In this document: piece by piece, positions 22,164 to 29,749 of the stretch
How the letters are laid out: each line of letters opens with the position of its first letter
Position numbering within the stretch: position 1 is the first letter of the stretch
Assembly: GCA_934636245.1 (NCBI GenBank)
Contig: CAKUAI010000030.1
Coordinates: 1-31,744, forward strand
Reading direction: 5' to 3'
DNA: 31,744 bases
DNA from: an uncultured Coriobacteriales bacterium
GTDB lineage: Bacteria > Actinomycetota > Coriobacteriia > Coriobacteriales > UMGS124
The notes under the pieces: generated by a model
The model's database searches: none
Told to the model about the DNA's origin: nothing
Seen by the model: only the letters and a program-made list of their open reading frames with translations
Position numbers and translations under genes: made by a program

Positions 22164-24146
22164 ATGGCTACATCCAACGTCACCCGCCGCAACCTCGTGA
22201 AGGGCGCCGCCCTCGGCGCGGCCTCCCTGGGCGTCGCCGCCGGCGCCGGCGCCGCGCTCGCCGACGAGGCCGCCGGGTACAAGGACCCCAGCAGCTGGGT
22301 CAAGGCCACCCAGAACGTCGAGTGGGACGAGGAGCACGACATCGTCGTCGTCGGCTACGGCATGGCCGGCACCACCGCCTACGTCGAGGCTGTCGAGATC
22401 GACCCCGACGTCGACATCGTCATCTACGACTCCTCCGACGAGGAGAACGCCGGCGGCCAGGCCGTCGCCTCCGGCCAGTGCGTCATCTTCCCCGAGCCCA
22501 ACGACATCGAGACCTTCCGCACCTACATGCACGCCATGAACGAGCCCAACCCCGTGCCCGAGGAGGACTTCGAGTGGCTGACCACCCAGTTCTCCACTGA
22601 CATCGAGTGGATCCAGGGCGCCCTCGAGCCCGCCGGCTACGAGGTCGGCTACTCCGGCGGCGGCGCCCTTCGCTACGGCACCCTGCTCGTCGAATTCCCC
22701 GACCTGGTCGGCGCCGACTTCGTGGGTGCCACCGGCCACTTCCGCAAGAAGGACGGCGGCGTGCCCTTCGAGAACGGCGGCTGCTGGAACGGCATGGCCG
22801 CCGCCGCCGAGGTCCGCGGCGCAAAGCCCAACTACTCCCACAGGGTCGTCTGCCTGGTCCAGGACGCCGTCACCCGCCGCGTCGACGGCGTGGGCGTCCA
22901 GACCCCCGACGGTAGCGTGATCTACGTCAAGGCCAACAAGGGCGTCCTGCTGTGCACCGGCGGCTACGAGGGCGACGCCCAGATGTACCGCGACTTCAAC
23001 GGCGGCTCCACCATCTACAACGCCGGCTCCCCCTACGTCGTGGGCGACGGCGTCAAGATGCAGATGGCCATCGGCGCCAAGATGTGGCACATGGACAACC
23101 ACACCATGAGCTGCGGCATGTTCCACGGCATCAAGGTGCCCGACTTCGACACCTGCTTCATCCGCCAGTTCTACATGACCCAGGGCAGCTGGATGGAGGT
23201 CGCCGCCGACGGCACCCGCTACTACGACGAGGCCCGCTCCTACCAGCGCCAGCACATGAAGTACTACGACCACGGCTCCTACGTCGACGTGCCGATCGGC
23301 CGCATGCAGCCCGTCCACATCGTCTTCGACGACGCCTGCCGCCAGGCCCAGCCCCTCGTCAACAACTGGATCGGCTGGCCCGTCAGCTGCCGCAACCCCT
23401 ACGACTGGTCCGCAGACAACTCCGTCGAGATCGAGAAGGGCTGGATCGTCAAGGCCGACACCATCGAGGAGCTCGCCGAGCTCATCGGCAAGGACCCCGA
23501 GAACCTGAGGGGCGAGGTCGACCACTTCAACGAGATGGTGGAGGCCGGCGTCGACGCCGACTTCGGCCGCGACATCGCCACGATGGCCAAGATCGAGACC
23601 CCGCCGTTCTACGCCATCGAGGAGTTCCCCGCGATGCCCGCGTGCTCCGGCGGCGCCCGCCGCAACATCAAGGGTGAGGTCCTCAACTGGGACGACGAGC
23701 CCATCGAGAACCTGTACTCCGCCGGCGAGCTGGGCTCCCTCGTCTCCAACCTCTACCAGAACGGCACCTACCTGCACGAGGCCATCTGCTCGGCCCGCGC
23801 CGCCATCGACACCATCCTGGGCGGCCACGCCGACCTGCACCCCACCGAGGGCGCCGGCGTCAGCGAGCCCTGGGCCGAGGCCGCAGACGGCGAGTACCCC
23901 GTCGAGGTCGTGGGCCTGCACGACCCCTACACCGTGATTTTCACGATCAAGGACAAGCAGCTCGTCAGCATCGCCCTGGGCGACGGCAAGGAGAACATGT
24001 TCATGACCGAGGACCAGTTCAACGAGCTGGCCGACGAGATCGTCTCCCAGCAGACGATGGGCGTCGACACCATCGCCGGCGCGACGGTCGACTCCCAGGC
24101 CATCATCGGCGGCCTCATGACCGCGTTCGGCAAGAAGACCTCCTAG
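22164..24146 (+). CDS. Tat-exported FAD-dependent reductase with a C-terminal FMN-binding-like domain
   Basis: 660 residues. The start at 22164 follows GAAAGGGG. The N-terminus is a twin-arginine signal (NVTRRNLVKGAALGAASLGV, ending AALADEA). The FAD Rossmann motif DIVVVGYGMAGTTAYVEAVE lies near residues 56-75, and NLYSAGELGSLVSNLYQNG near the end is the second FAD contact. Residues about 585-658 resemble an FMN-binding domain: the DTIAGATVDS stretch matches the D(S/T)xxGATxS site where FMN is joined covalently through threonine. The family includes fumarate, urocanate and cinnamate-type reductases of the cell exterior. The substrate is unknown. Codons are almost only C- or G-ending, with GTC, GCC, GGC and CTC dominating more than in neighbouring genes, which suggests very high expression. 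No regulator or electron-donor gene is adjacent. Confidence 0.88.
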   Translation: MATSNVTRRNLVKGAALGAASLGVAAGAGAALADEAAGYKDPSSWVKATQNVEWDEEHDIVVVGYGMAGTTAYVEAVEIDPDVDIVIYDSSDEENAGGQAVASGQCVIFPEPNDIETFRTYMHAMNEPNPVPEEDFEWLTTQFSTDIEWIQGALEPAGYEVGYSGGGALRYGTLLVEFPDLVGADFVGATGHFRKKDGGVPFENGGCWNGMAAAAEVRGAKPNYSHRVVCLVQDAVTRRVDGVGVQTPDGSVIYVKANKGVLLCTGGYEGDAQMYRDFNGGSTIYNAGSPYVVGDGVKMQMAIGAKMWHMDNHTMSCGMFHGIKVPDFDTCFIRQFYMTQGSWMEVAADGTRYYDEARSYQRQHMKYYDHGSYVDVPIGRMQPVHIVFDDACRQAQPLVNNWIGWPVSCRNPYDWSADNSVEIEKGWIVKADTIEELAELIGKDPENLRGEVDHFNEMVEAGVDADFGRDIATMAKIETPPFYAIEEFPAMPACSGGARRNIKGEVLNWDDEPIENLYSAGELGSLVSNLYQNGTYLHEAICSARAAIDTILGGHADLHPTEGAGVSEPWAEAADGEYPVEVVGLHDPYTVIFTIKDKQLVSIALGDGKENMFMTEDQFNELADEIVSQQTMGVDTIAGATVDSQAIIGGLMTAFGKKTS

Positions 24147-24218
24147 GTCCTTTTAGCAAGGAACCTCTCCCCAAGGTTCGGCCCCCAGCCCAATACCCCA
24201 GGCCGGGGGGCCAATGAG

Positions 24219-24265
24219 AAAGGGCGCGTCGGGACCAAGCGGCCCCGGCGCGCCCTTCGCGTTTT
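24219..24265 (+). terminator. Rho-independent terminator of the second flavoprotein
   Basis: AAGGGCGCG at 24220-24228 pairs with CGCGCCCTT at 24249-24257 and the stem extends inward through CGGG/CCCG. CGCGTTTTG follows. Confidence 0.85.
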
Positions 24266-24268
24266 GCG

Positions 24269-24298
24269 CCCGGGCGGCAGCCGGAGCTGCCGCCCGGG
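24269..24298. other. Perfect 13-bp stem-loop between two terminators
   Basis: CCCGGGCGGCAGC and GCTGCCGCCCGGG form a perfect 13-bp stem around a CGGA tetraloop. No T run follows, so this is structure rather than a classical terminator. Confidence 0.75.
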
Positions 24299-24312
24299 GC
24301 GTTCGTATGTGC

Positions 24313-24354
24313 GGGCAGGCCGCCGCCTCGCGAGAGGGGGTGGCCTGCCCTTTT
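24313..24354 (+). terminator. Second rho-independent terminator after the flavoprotein
   Basis: GGGCAGGCC at 24313-24321 pairs with GGCCTGCCC at 24342-24350, followed by TTTT. It is the third hairpin in a row after the gene. Confidence 0.8.
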
Positions 24355-24389
24355 GGCGGCTGCCGAGGTATGTGCGGGCGCTGCGGAAG

Positions 24390-24664
24390 GGATGGGGCCC
24401 TACGGCGCGGCCCGCGTCGTTGCCGCCGCGGATGGCCAGGGCGATGCTGAAGGGGCTGGCGCAGTCGCCGATGGCGTATGTCTCGGCGACGCTGACCTCG
24501 TCGAGCAGGCCGGTGTTGGCCACCATGTCGGCGGCGTTGATCACCTGGCTGCACGGCACCGTGTAGTCCACGCCGGCGCTTGCGCTCGTGACGGTGATCT
24601 GGCCGTCGGCGACGCCGGTGATGCTGGCCTCGGTGTAGACCTGCAGGCCGAGGCGTACAGTGCG
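24390..24664 (-). pseudogene. Remnant of an old-yellow-enzyme/dienoyl-CoA-reductase-type flavoenzyme (C-terminal part)
   Basis: The minus strand encodes about 90 residues that match the C-terminal NAD/FAD domain of NADH:flavin oxidoreductases of the FadH/BaiCD/BaiH type. Visible stretches are QVYTEASITGV, QVINAADMVANTGLLDEV and YAIGDCASPFSIALAIRGG, with a GNDAGRA end. In an intact protein these follow some 550 residues of TIM barrel and iron-sulfur sequence, which are missing here. No start or ribosome binding site is present. The upstream break lies about 37 bases from the inverted-repeat element at 24701-24840, which may be connected with the truncation. Downstream the frame runs into unrelated low-complexity sequence. 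The identification rests on motif recognition and is fairly secure. Confidence 0.75.
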
Positions 24665-24700
24665 GTGGTCATGAAGCAGCGTTGGATGCGCTTCTATTCG

Positions 24701-24840
24701 AAAAAGCCCAAAAGTATGCGCTATAACTTCGTGCGGGAGAATCTGTCCCATTGCCTGTTTGCATTATCCCAGGTAGATTGAGTGCCTGTTTTGGGGCTAC
24801 ATGGGTGGTCAGAGTTATACCGCATACTTTTGGCGTTTTT
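24701..24840. repeat. 140-bp element with 28-bp terminal inverted repeats
   Basis: 24701-24728 and the reverse complement of 24813-24840 agree at 25 of 28 positions, with the core CAAAAGTATGCG then TATAACT. The outer ends are AAAAA and TTTTT. The 84-base interior has no open frame of note. It looks like a miniature inverted-repeat element or a dispersed intergenic repeat. No clear target-site duplication was seen. It sits between the decayed reductase and the DUF6273 gene, and could also carry transcription signals for the latter. Confidence 0.8.
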
Positions 24841-24957
24841 GGACATGCGGGGCGCGGAAAGGGGCGCCGCTCGCCGTGCAAAATACAATGGTGGGGCGAA
24901 AACGTTCGATTGGCGGCGCCTCGGCGTCGCTTCTCATGAGATTGGCGGGCTGCACGC

Positions 24958-26472
24958 ATGGTTATCCAGAGCATTCAAGAGCGGGGGAGCGTTGTCGTTC
25001 CCGACGAGTTCGTGATGGGGTCGTGGTGGGGCAGGCCGCTCAAGTGGCGCGTGCTTCGCCTGGAGGGGTCGCGCGCCCTCGTCACCACGACGCGCGTTCT
25101 CGATGCCATGGCCTACCATGGCGCCTCGCAGCCTGCGGAGTGGGAGACGAGCAACGTCCGTACCTGGATGAACGGCGAGTTCCTCCAGGATGCTTTCACC
25201 GACGAGGACCGTGCGGCCATCGTGACGCAGGAAGTGCAGACCCCCGGCAACGACGAGTACGAGGCCAGGGGCTGCGCCACGACGACCGACAAGGTGTTCA
25301 GCCTGAGCGTCCAGGAAGTCGGCGAGCTCTTTGCCAGCGACGACGCTCGCAACGTCGAGGGGGACAACCCCTGCTGGTGGCTGCGCTCCCCGGGCGGCGC
25401 GGACGGCTTTGAGGCGTATGTGCACCTGAACGGCTGGACCAATGGCTACGGCTACAACGTGGACGAGGCGAGCGTGCATGCCCGCCCCGCCATGGTGGTG
25501 GACCTCGCCGCCCTCGGTGTGCCATGCGATGACGCCCCTCTCGTGCGTGCCTCCGACTTCGGCTCGGAGCTTCCGCTTGAGGCCGAGCAGAGCGGCGACT
25601 ATGCGCAGTTTGGTGCGTTTGCCAGGCAGTTTGGCATGGACGCCTCCTGGCAGCCGTTGCTTGTCGAACACTTGGGCAAGCTCTGCGAGCGGGGAGACGC
25701 CGGCCCTGTGGAGGAGTTCCTCAACACGGTGGGCGACGTTGAGTTTGCAAGCGACTCGCTGGCTCAGGCGGTGGCCAGCGGCAACCTTTCGGTTGCGCGT
25801 CTGCTTTTGAGGCACGGCATCGGGTTTGACGGCAAGTGCCGCGAGCTTGGCCTGGTCAACGACACGCCCGCCCTGCGCAAGGCGCGCGCCGACCAATACT
25901 GCGGGGACGTGCGCAACTTCGCCAGCATCGCCGTCGAGAACCCCTCGTCTGAGATGATCATCCGCCAGCTCGTGCGCCAGGATGCCCTCGCTCCCCAAGA
26001 TTATCGCCTGGTGCTCAACGCCTTGGGGCGCAACGGCAGCCAGGAGGAGCTGTTCGCCTGGATGTTGAACCCTGATTTCACCCCCGTGGGTGGCGTTGTG
26101 GCCCGCTGGTCCAACAAGCGCCTGAGCGTCTCGTCGCAAAACATCAAGGACGGCTACCCCGTGAGCGCCAAGGCGCTGCGGATGCTCTGGCATGCGGGCC
26201 TGCCCAAGGAGGACCCCGCAACCGCCCGCTGCATCGCTCCCTACTTAGGCGATCCCACCATCCAGGACCGCCAGGAGCTGCTCTGTGCCTGCATCGTGAA
26301 CGGCTGGGACGAGGAGCTCCACACGCTGCTCGACGGCAAGCGCGTGTTCACGCCCAACATGCTCGCCGAAGGCGCCCGCGTGGCGCGTGGCGCAGGCAAG
26401 AAGGCAACCGAGCGCATGCTGCGCGACATGCTGCGCAGCATCGGCGCCGGCAGGCTTGCCCAGGAGGGCTAG
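24958..26472 (+). CDS. DUF6273 protein with an ankyrin-like repeat C-terminus
   Basis: 504 residues. The ATG at 24958 has only a weak site (GGCGGGC), so the start is uncertain; an ATG at 25015 is an alternative. Residues about 12-185 match the DUF6273 type: PLKWRVLRLEGSRALVTT, NVRTWMNGEFLQDAF, WWLRSPGG and VHARPAMVVDL, a fold related to formylglycine-generating-enzyme-like domains and often found in gut bacterial proteins of unknown role. Residues about 230-490 are helical, with ankyrin-like units: LAQAVASGNLSVARLLLRHG, then repeated pairs of about 30 residues around LALVLNAL and LRMLWHAGLP. There is no signal peptide or membrane segment. A cytoplasmic protein-binding role is plausible but the function is unknown. 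It ends at a hairpin that separates it from a LuxR remnant. Confidence 0.75.
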   Translation: MVIQSIQERGSVVVPDEFVMGSWWGRPLKWRVLRLEGSRALVTTTRVLDAMAYHGASQPAEWETSNVRTWMNGEFLQDAFTDEDRAAIVTQEVQTPGNDEYEARGCATTTDKVFSLSVQEVGELFASDDARNVEGDNPCWWLRSPGGADGFEAYVHLNGWTNGYGYNVDEASVHARPAMVVDLAALGVPCDDAPLVRASDFGSELPLEAEQSGDYAQFGAFARQFGMDASWQPLLVEHLGKLCERGDAGPVEEFLNTVGDVEFASDSLAQAVASGNLSVARLLLRHGIGFDGKCRELGLVNDTPALRKARADQYCGDVRNFASIAVENPSSEMIIRQLVRQDALAPQDYRLVLNALGRNGSQEELFAWMLNPDFTPVGGVVARWSNKRLSVSSQNIKDGYPVSAKALRMLWHAGLPKEDPATARCIAPYLGDPTIQDRQELLCACIVNGWDEELHTLLDGKRVFTPNMLAEGARVARGAGKKATERMLRDMLRSIGAGRLAQEG

Positions 26473-26486
26473 GGAGTTTGGAAATC

Positions 26487-26521
26487 ACCGACGGGCGCTC
26501 CGACTCACGGCGCCCGTCGGT
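26487..26521 (+). terminator. Hairpin after the DUF6273 gene, probable terminator
   Basis: ACCGACGGGCGC pairs perfectly with GCGCCCGTCGGT around an 11-base loop. No T run follows, so termination is likely but not certain. Confidence 0.6.
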
Positions 26522-26599
26522 GTGGAGCGGCGCATCTATCGCAAGCTCGACGCGCACTCAAAGCAAGAGCTTCTCGAACTCATGCATCGGGCCAGATAG
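26522..26599 (+). pseudogene. C-terminal fragment of a LuxR-family regulator
   Basis: 26 codons including the stop read VERRIYRKLDAHSKQELLEL and then MHRAR. This is the end of a LuxR helix-turn-helix domain: compare HIYQKMDIHSRKELEAFL in the intact regulator at 5444-6865. The rest of the gene, including the recognition helix and any membrane part, is gone. The fragment begins immediately after the hairpin at 26487-26521. It has no start codon with a ribosome binding site and should not be functional. Confidence 0.75.
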
Positions 26600-26654
26600 A
26601 TAGCCCGGTTAACCCTCGCCATGTGACGCAAAGTCACGTGATCGCGAAAGACAG

Positions 26655-26694
26655 AAAAGCCCCCGGCGTCCATGTCGACGGGCGCACCGGAGGC
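26655..26694 (-). terminator. Distal terminator of the DUF3472-like gene
   Basis: On the minus strand GCCTCCGG pairs with CCGGGGGC (one mismatch) and is followed by TTTTCTG. It is the second terminator downstream of the gene ending at 26806. Confidence 0.6.
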
Positions 26695-26713
26695 TGGGCA
26701 CCAGGAGCTAGCA

Positions 26714-26750
26714 AAGGCGGCGCGCATGCCGAGGGCGTGCGCGCCGCCTT
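26714..26750. terminator. Proximal terminator of the DUF3472-like gene, possibly bidirectional
   Basis: AAGGCGGCGCGC pairs perfectly with GCGCGCCGCCTT, and an inner GCC/GGC extends the stem. TTTGC follows on the minus strand and TTGTGTTTT on the plus strand. Confidence 0.8.
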
Positions 26751-26805
26751 GTGTTTTGGTTGGAGCTCGTCGGCAGACGTGGGCTGCCCGCACGCGTTTC
26801 CCCTG

Positions 26806-28176
26806 CTACTGCACGGAATACCAGCCGCCGGCCTGGCCGCGGCCGTCGCCGTACCAGTCGCCGCCCACGCCGCTCGTGATGGCCCAGAAGCGGTTGCCTT
26901 GCGAGCCGTAGGCGTAGCTGCCGCTATAGGCGGGCTCGCCTCCGTTAGGGCTCAGCCACGCCGACTGCACGTTGATGTAGCTTGTCTCGTCCTCAATCGG
27001 GGTGACCTGGATGTTTGCGACCTCCATGGCGCGCACCTCTCCGCAGGTGGAGGGGTCGTAGTTCTCGAGGAAGAAGAAGCCGGGCGCCGCCAGCGTGGCT
27101 CCCGGGATGTTCGTGTCGTAGCAGCACAGCTGGGTCCACGTCTCGGTTTCCAGGTCGCAGATCCACTGGTCGACGAGGGTCGTGCCGGCGTCCGAGGTGC
27201 TGCAGCGCAGCTGCATACGGTACCAGCGGCCTTCCTGCCAGGGGTATTGCACGATGCGGTGCACGCCCGTGCCTTCGCCTCCGAACTGGCTGTTCTCATC
27301 GGGCTCGGGGTAGACGAGGCTTGCCTGGATTGTTTGGGTCACGCCCTGCTCGTCGGTGTAGTACACGTTCCAAAACGACAGGATCGAGACCCAGTCGCCC
27401 TGCGAGCGGTGCTGCAGGCCCGCGTAGCCGCCCACGTAGTCGTAGTCGCAGTGGGCGTCGGGGTAGCTGTACCTGAGCACCGTAAGGTCGGGCGCCCACT
27501 CTGCCAGGCAGCAGTACGTGCCGGCGGGCGCGGCGTCGGCCTTGAAGTCGATGCTGTACGAGATGTAGCGCTGGCCGTCTTGAAGGCCCAGGCAGCCTGC
27601 GATGTAGGGCGCCTGGCAGCGTGCCTCTTGGTTTGCCTGCTGGATTTCCTCCTGGGAGGGGAAGGGGAAGACGTCGCCCCAGCTCTGCCCGCAGGTGATC
27701 GTGAAGGTCGCCGAGCACACAAGCTCGCCGTTGATGTAGAGCGCCGCCGTGTGGTTGCCCTCGGCAAGGACGCGCTGCATGTTCTCGTAATACACGTGGT
27801 AGAGCGTGCCGCCTTGGGCCGCGATGGTGTGCTCTGTCCAGCCCCAGGGCTCGCCGCCGTCCACCGTGACGTAGGACTCCCACACATCGAGCGCATCGCT
27901 GGCGTTGTTTTGGACCACAAAGCAATACGAGGGATACTCGCCGCTCGCGACGCTTGCCAGGTCGACGCTCGTGCCCACCTCGCGCAGTGAGCTCTCCGTT
28001 GCCTGGTCAAAGACGGTAATGCAGGGGCGCGCCGTGAGGTCCTGCATGCCGGCTGCGTCGGCTGTCTTCGCAGAGAGGCCCAGCGCCCCCGCGCCCATCA
28101 TGCCGAGCGCCGCCGTAGATGCCGTTGCCGATGCCAGGGCGATGAGCGAGCGCCTGCTGACGGAAGGGTTGTTCAT
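26806..28176 (-). CDS. Tat-secreted DUF3472-like protein of unknown function
   Basis: 456 residues from the ATG at 28176, which follows AAAGGAG; the frame remains open far upstream but without a site. The N-terminus is a twin-arginine signal (SVSRRSLIALASATAS, a long hydrophobic stretch, ending TADAAG). Residues about 50-160 form a beta-rich, Ig-like domain. Residues about 180-400 resemble DUF3472: YVGGYAGLQHRSQGDWVSIL, SFWNVYY, GEGTGVHRIVQYPWQEGRWY and GFFFLENYD. The C-terminal part is Gly/Tyr/Ser-rich. DUF3472 is found in secreted proteins of gut and soil bacteria, sometimes with carbohydrate-binding modules, and a lectin-like beta-sandwich is expected. No catalytic residues are known. It appears monocistronic, with two terminators downstream. 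Confidence 0.75.
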   Translation of the reverse strand: MNNPSVSRRSLIALASATASTAALGMMGAGALGLSAKTADAAGMQDLTARPCITVFDQATESSLREVGTSVDLASVASGEYPSYCFVVQNNASDALDVWESYVTVDGGEPWGWTEHTIAAQGGTLYHVYYENMQRVLAEGNHTAALYINGELVCSATFTITCGQSWGDVFPFPSQEEIQQANQEARCQAPYIAGCLGLQDGQRYISYSIDFKADAAPAGTYCCLAEWAPDLTVLRYSYPDAHCDYDYVGGYAGLQHRSQGDWVSILSFWNVYYTDEQGVTQTIQASLVYPEPDENSQFGGEGTGVHRIVQYPWQEGRWYRMQLRCSTSDAGTTLVDQWICDLETETWTQLCCYDTNIPGATLAAPGFFFLENYDPSTCGEVRAMEVANIQVTPIEDETSYINVQSAWLSPNGGEPAYSGSYAYGSQGNRFWAITSGVGGDWYGDGRGQAGGWYSVQ

Positions 28177-28345
28177 GGGGGCTCCTTTGGGTGTGGGCTC
28201 GGGCGGGCCGGGCTGGGGTGGCGTCGCTTGCGGGGTCGACCGCGAAGGATGATTCTGTCGCGACCTCGCACAACATAGCACAAGCGCGCGCATCATTTGG
28301 TAGCATGGTTCCGCCAAAGTCAACTTTTTAAAGGAGCCTGTCGAT
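28177..28345. promoter_or_regulatory. Divergent control region of the DUF3472-like and CpXC genes
   Basis: 169 bases without a gene. An inverted pair TTTGG/CCAAA around 28296-28318 overlaps a possible -10 (TAGCAT) for the CpXC gene. No complete promoter can be assigned. Each gene has its own strong AAAGGAG site. Confidence 0.35.
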
Positions 28346-29074
28346 ATGAGCTGCTCAGAGCGCGAAGTCATCCAGTCCAAGGTCGTGCAAGACGCCGTAG
28401 TGTGCCCCTCGTGCGGCGCGGCCGACCAGGTGGACGTGTGGGAGCGCATCGAGGCGGCCTGCAACCCCGAGCGTGCCGCCCAGCTGGCGTCGGGCCAGAT
28501 TTTCGTCCACACCTGCTCGAAGTGCGGCGCGATTGTCCCTCTGGACTACCCGCTCTTCTACATCGACCGCGACCGCCACGTCGCCGCGTTTTACCCTGCA
28601 GGCGAGGGCGAGCCTGAGGAGCTCAAGCGCGCCTTCACCCAGCTCGTCATCAAGTTCCGCGGCGTCGAGCTGTCGACGCTGGGCAAAGGGGAGTTCGAGG
28701 TGCGCATTGCCCCTGAGCGCTACGGGCTCGTTGAGAAGGCCGCCGTGTGGGGCGCGGGCCTCAACGACAAGGTGGTCGAGGTGCTCAAGGCGAGCCTCCT
28801 CGAGGAGCTCAACAGCCGCTATCCCGAGCGCGGCTTCGTCGATGCCCAGTTCAACGCCCTGGTAGAGCGCGAGAGCGGTGAGAAGGCCATCGAGGTCCTG
28901 CTCTTTGACAAGGACAACACCCCTGGTGCGGGCATCCAGGTGCCCTACGCCGCCTACCGCACCCTGGCAAACGACGTCGAGGTGCGCACCCAGTTCGACA
29001 AGCACCGCACCCCCGTTGTCGACGCCGCCTGGGGCCGCGAGGTCCTCAACGCCGTAAAGGCGGCTGCTCACTAA
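28346..29074 (+). CDS. CpXC-domain protein
   Basis: 242 residues. The ATG at 28346 follows AAAGGAG. The N-terminal domain has two Cys pairs, Cys20-Pro-Ser-Cys23 and Cys57-Ser-Lys-Cys60, the pattern that names the CpXC family and probably binds one zinc. It is followed by VPLDYPLFYIDRDRHVAAFYP, also typical. The remaining 150 residues are alpha/beta with no recognised family. There is no signal peptide or membrane segment, so the protein is cytoplasmic. The function of CpXC proteins is not known. Three tandem repeats begin nine bases after the stop. Confidence 0.82.
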   Translation: MSCSEREVIQSKVVQDAVVCPSCGAADQVDVWERIEAACNPERAAQLASGQIFVHTCSKCGAIVPLDYPLFYIDRDRHVAAFYPAGEGEPEELKRAFTQLVIKFRGVELSTLGKGEFEVRIAPERYGLVEKAAVWGAGLNDKVVEVLKASLLEELNSRYPERGFVDAQFNALVERESGEKAIEVLLFDKDNTPGAGIQVPYAAYRTLANDVEVRTQFDKHRTPVVDAAWGREVLNAVKAAAH

Positions 29075-29083
29075 CTGGGAAAC

Positions 29084-29376
29084 CGATGAACAAGAGGCCA
29101 TGTGACGCTTCATCATTGCGGTGCTGAAGGCAGAAAACGTGCACGATGAGGCCGAGTGGACGCAATCATCGTTTTCTAGACGATGAACAGGTGGGCCATT
29201 TGGCGCTTTGCCAGTGCGGTGCTGCAGGCAGAACATGTGCGCGATGGAGCCGAGTGGACGCAATCATCGTTTTCTAGACGACGAACAAGTAGGCCATGTG
29301 GCGCTTCGCCATTGCAGCACTGTAGGCAGAAAACGCGTTCGACCAAGCCGGTCGGGCTTAATCATCGTTTTCTAGA
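29084..29376 (+). repeat. Three tandem copies of a 97-98-bp repeat
   Basis: The units are 29084-29180, 29181-29278 and 29279-29376. Each begins CGAYGAACARG and ends AATCATCGTTTTCTAGA. Each contains GGCAGAAAACG or a near match, which can pair with CGTTTTCT to make a stem. The end of one unit and the start of the next also form TCATCGT/ACGATGA around TTTCTAG. Units 1 and 2 are closest. Unit 3 differs in the middle, where GACC/GGTC replaces the other sequence. No protein is encoded. A partial inverted fourth copy lies at 31505-31564. Confidence 0.92.
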
Positions 29377-29430
29377 TGTCGCAAGGATGCGGCTTGCTGC
29401 CACGCGGTCGCGCAGTGCAATGAGAACAGG

Positions 29431-29470
29431 GAGCCGGACGCAAGCGTTTTGCCTGTGTCCGGCTCTTTTT
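29431..29470 (+). terminator. Strong rho-independent terminator with no gene directly upstream
   Basis: GAGCCGGAC at 29431-29439 pairs with GTCCGGCTC at 29457-29465, then TTTTT. It lies 356 bases after the CpXC stop and 55 bases after the tandem repeats, so it either ends a long CpXC 3' UTR containing the repeats or ends an unrecognised small RNA. Confidence 0.88.
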
Positions 29471-29749
29471 GTATGCGCGAGGCGCTCGGCATCGACGCGG
29501 GGTGCCTGGCCATGATGGTTGAGGGGCGCTAGCTGGGGATGATGCCCGAGAGCGCGGACAGGGTCGAGGCGGCATAGTATGGGCGACGTGGTTTCAGGCG
29601 GCGGCGAGACTGCCTCCTTCGGAGCCGACCCTTACACCAACACCCGACGTTGCCGCGTTCGAAACTTGTGTGAGGTGTCCCGAACTTTTGCGTCTCATGT
29701 AACCTTTTGCCCGCCGGACCCGTGTATAGGGTAAGGAGGTGACGGGCTT
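29471..29749. other. Intergenic region upstream of the ECF sigma operon
   Basis: No gene is called. A short frame from 29473 reads MREALGIDAGCLAMMVEGR, a stop, then LGMMPESADRVEAA and another stop, which could be a decayed helix-turn-helix coding sequence but is too short to identify. GAAACTT at 29661 and CGAACTT at 29681 resemble ECF -35 elements, but no matching -10 could be fixed. AAGGAGG at 29733-29739 is the ribosome binding site of the sigma gene. Confidence 0.4.

Noticed and set aside
22029..23921. A 630-codon minus-strand frame opposite the second flavoprotein
   Set aside because: Extreme GC-ending codon use in the real gene creates it; the peptide is low-complexity Gly/Val/Asp/Leu.
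24801..25412. A 203-codon plus-strand frame overlapping the start of the DUF6273 gene
   Set aside because: Arg/Pro/Gly-rich out-of-frame reading of the real gene; no start site and no family.
29084..29376. CRISPR array
   Set aside because: Only three contiguous 98-bp units without spacers, and no cas gene in the window.
29473..29577. Small helix-turn-helix gene after the terminator at 29431-29470
   Set aside because: The frame is broken by a stop after 19 codons and ends after 34; too short and without a ribosome binding site. Possibly a decayed gene.
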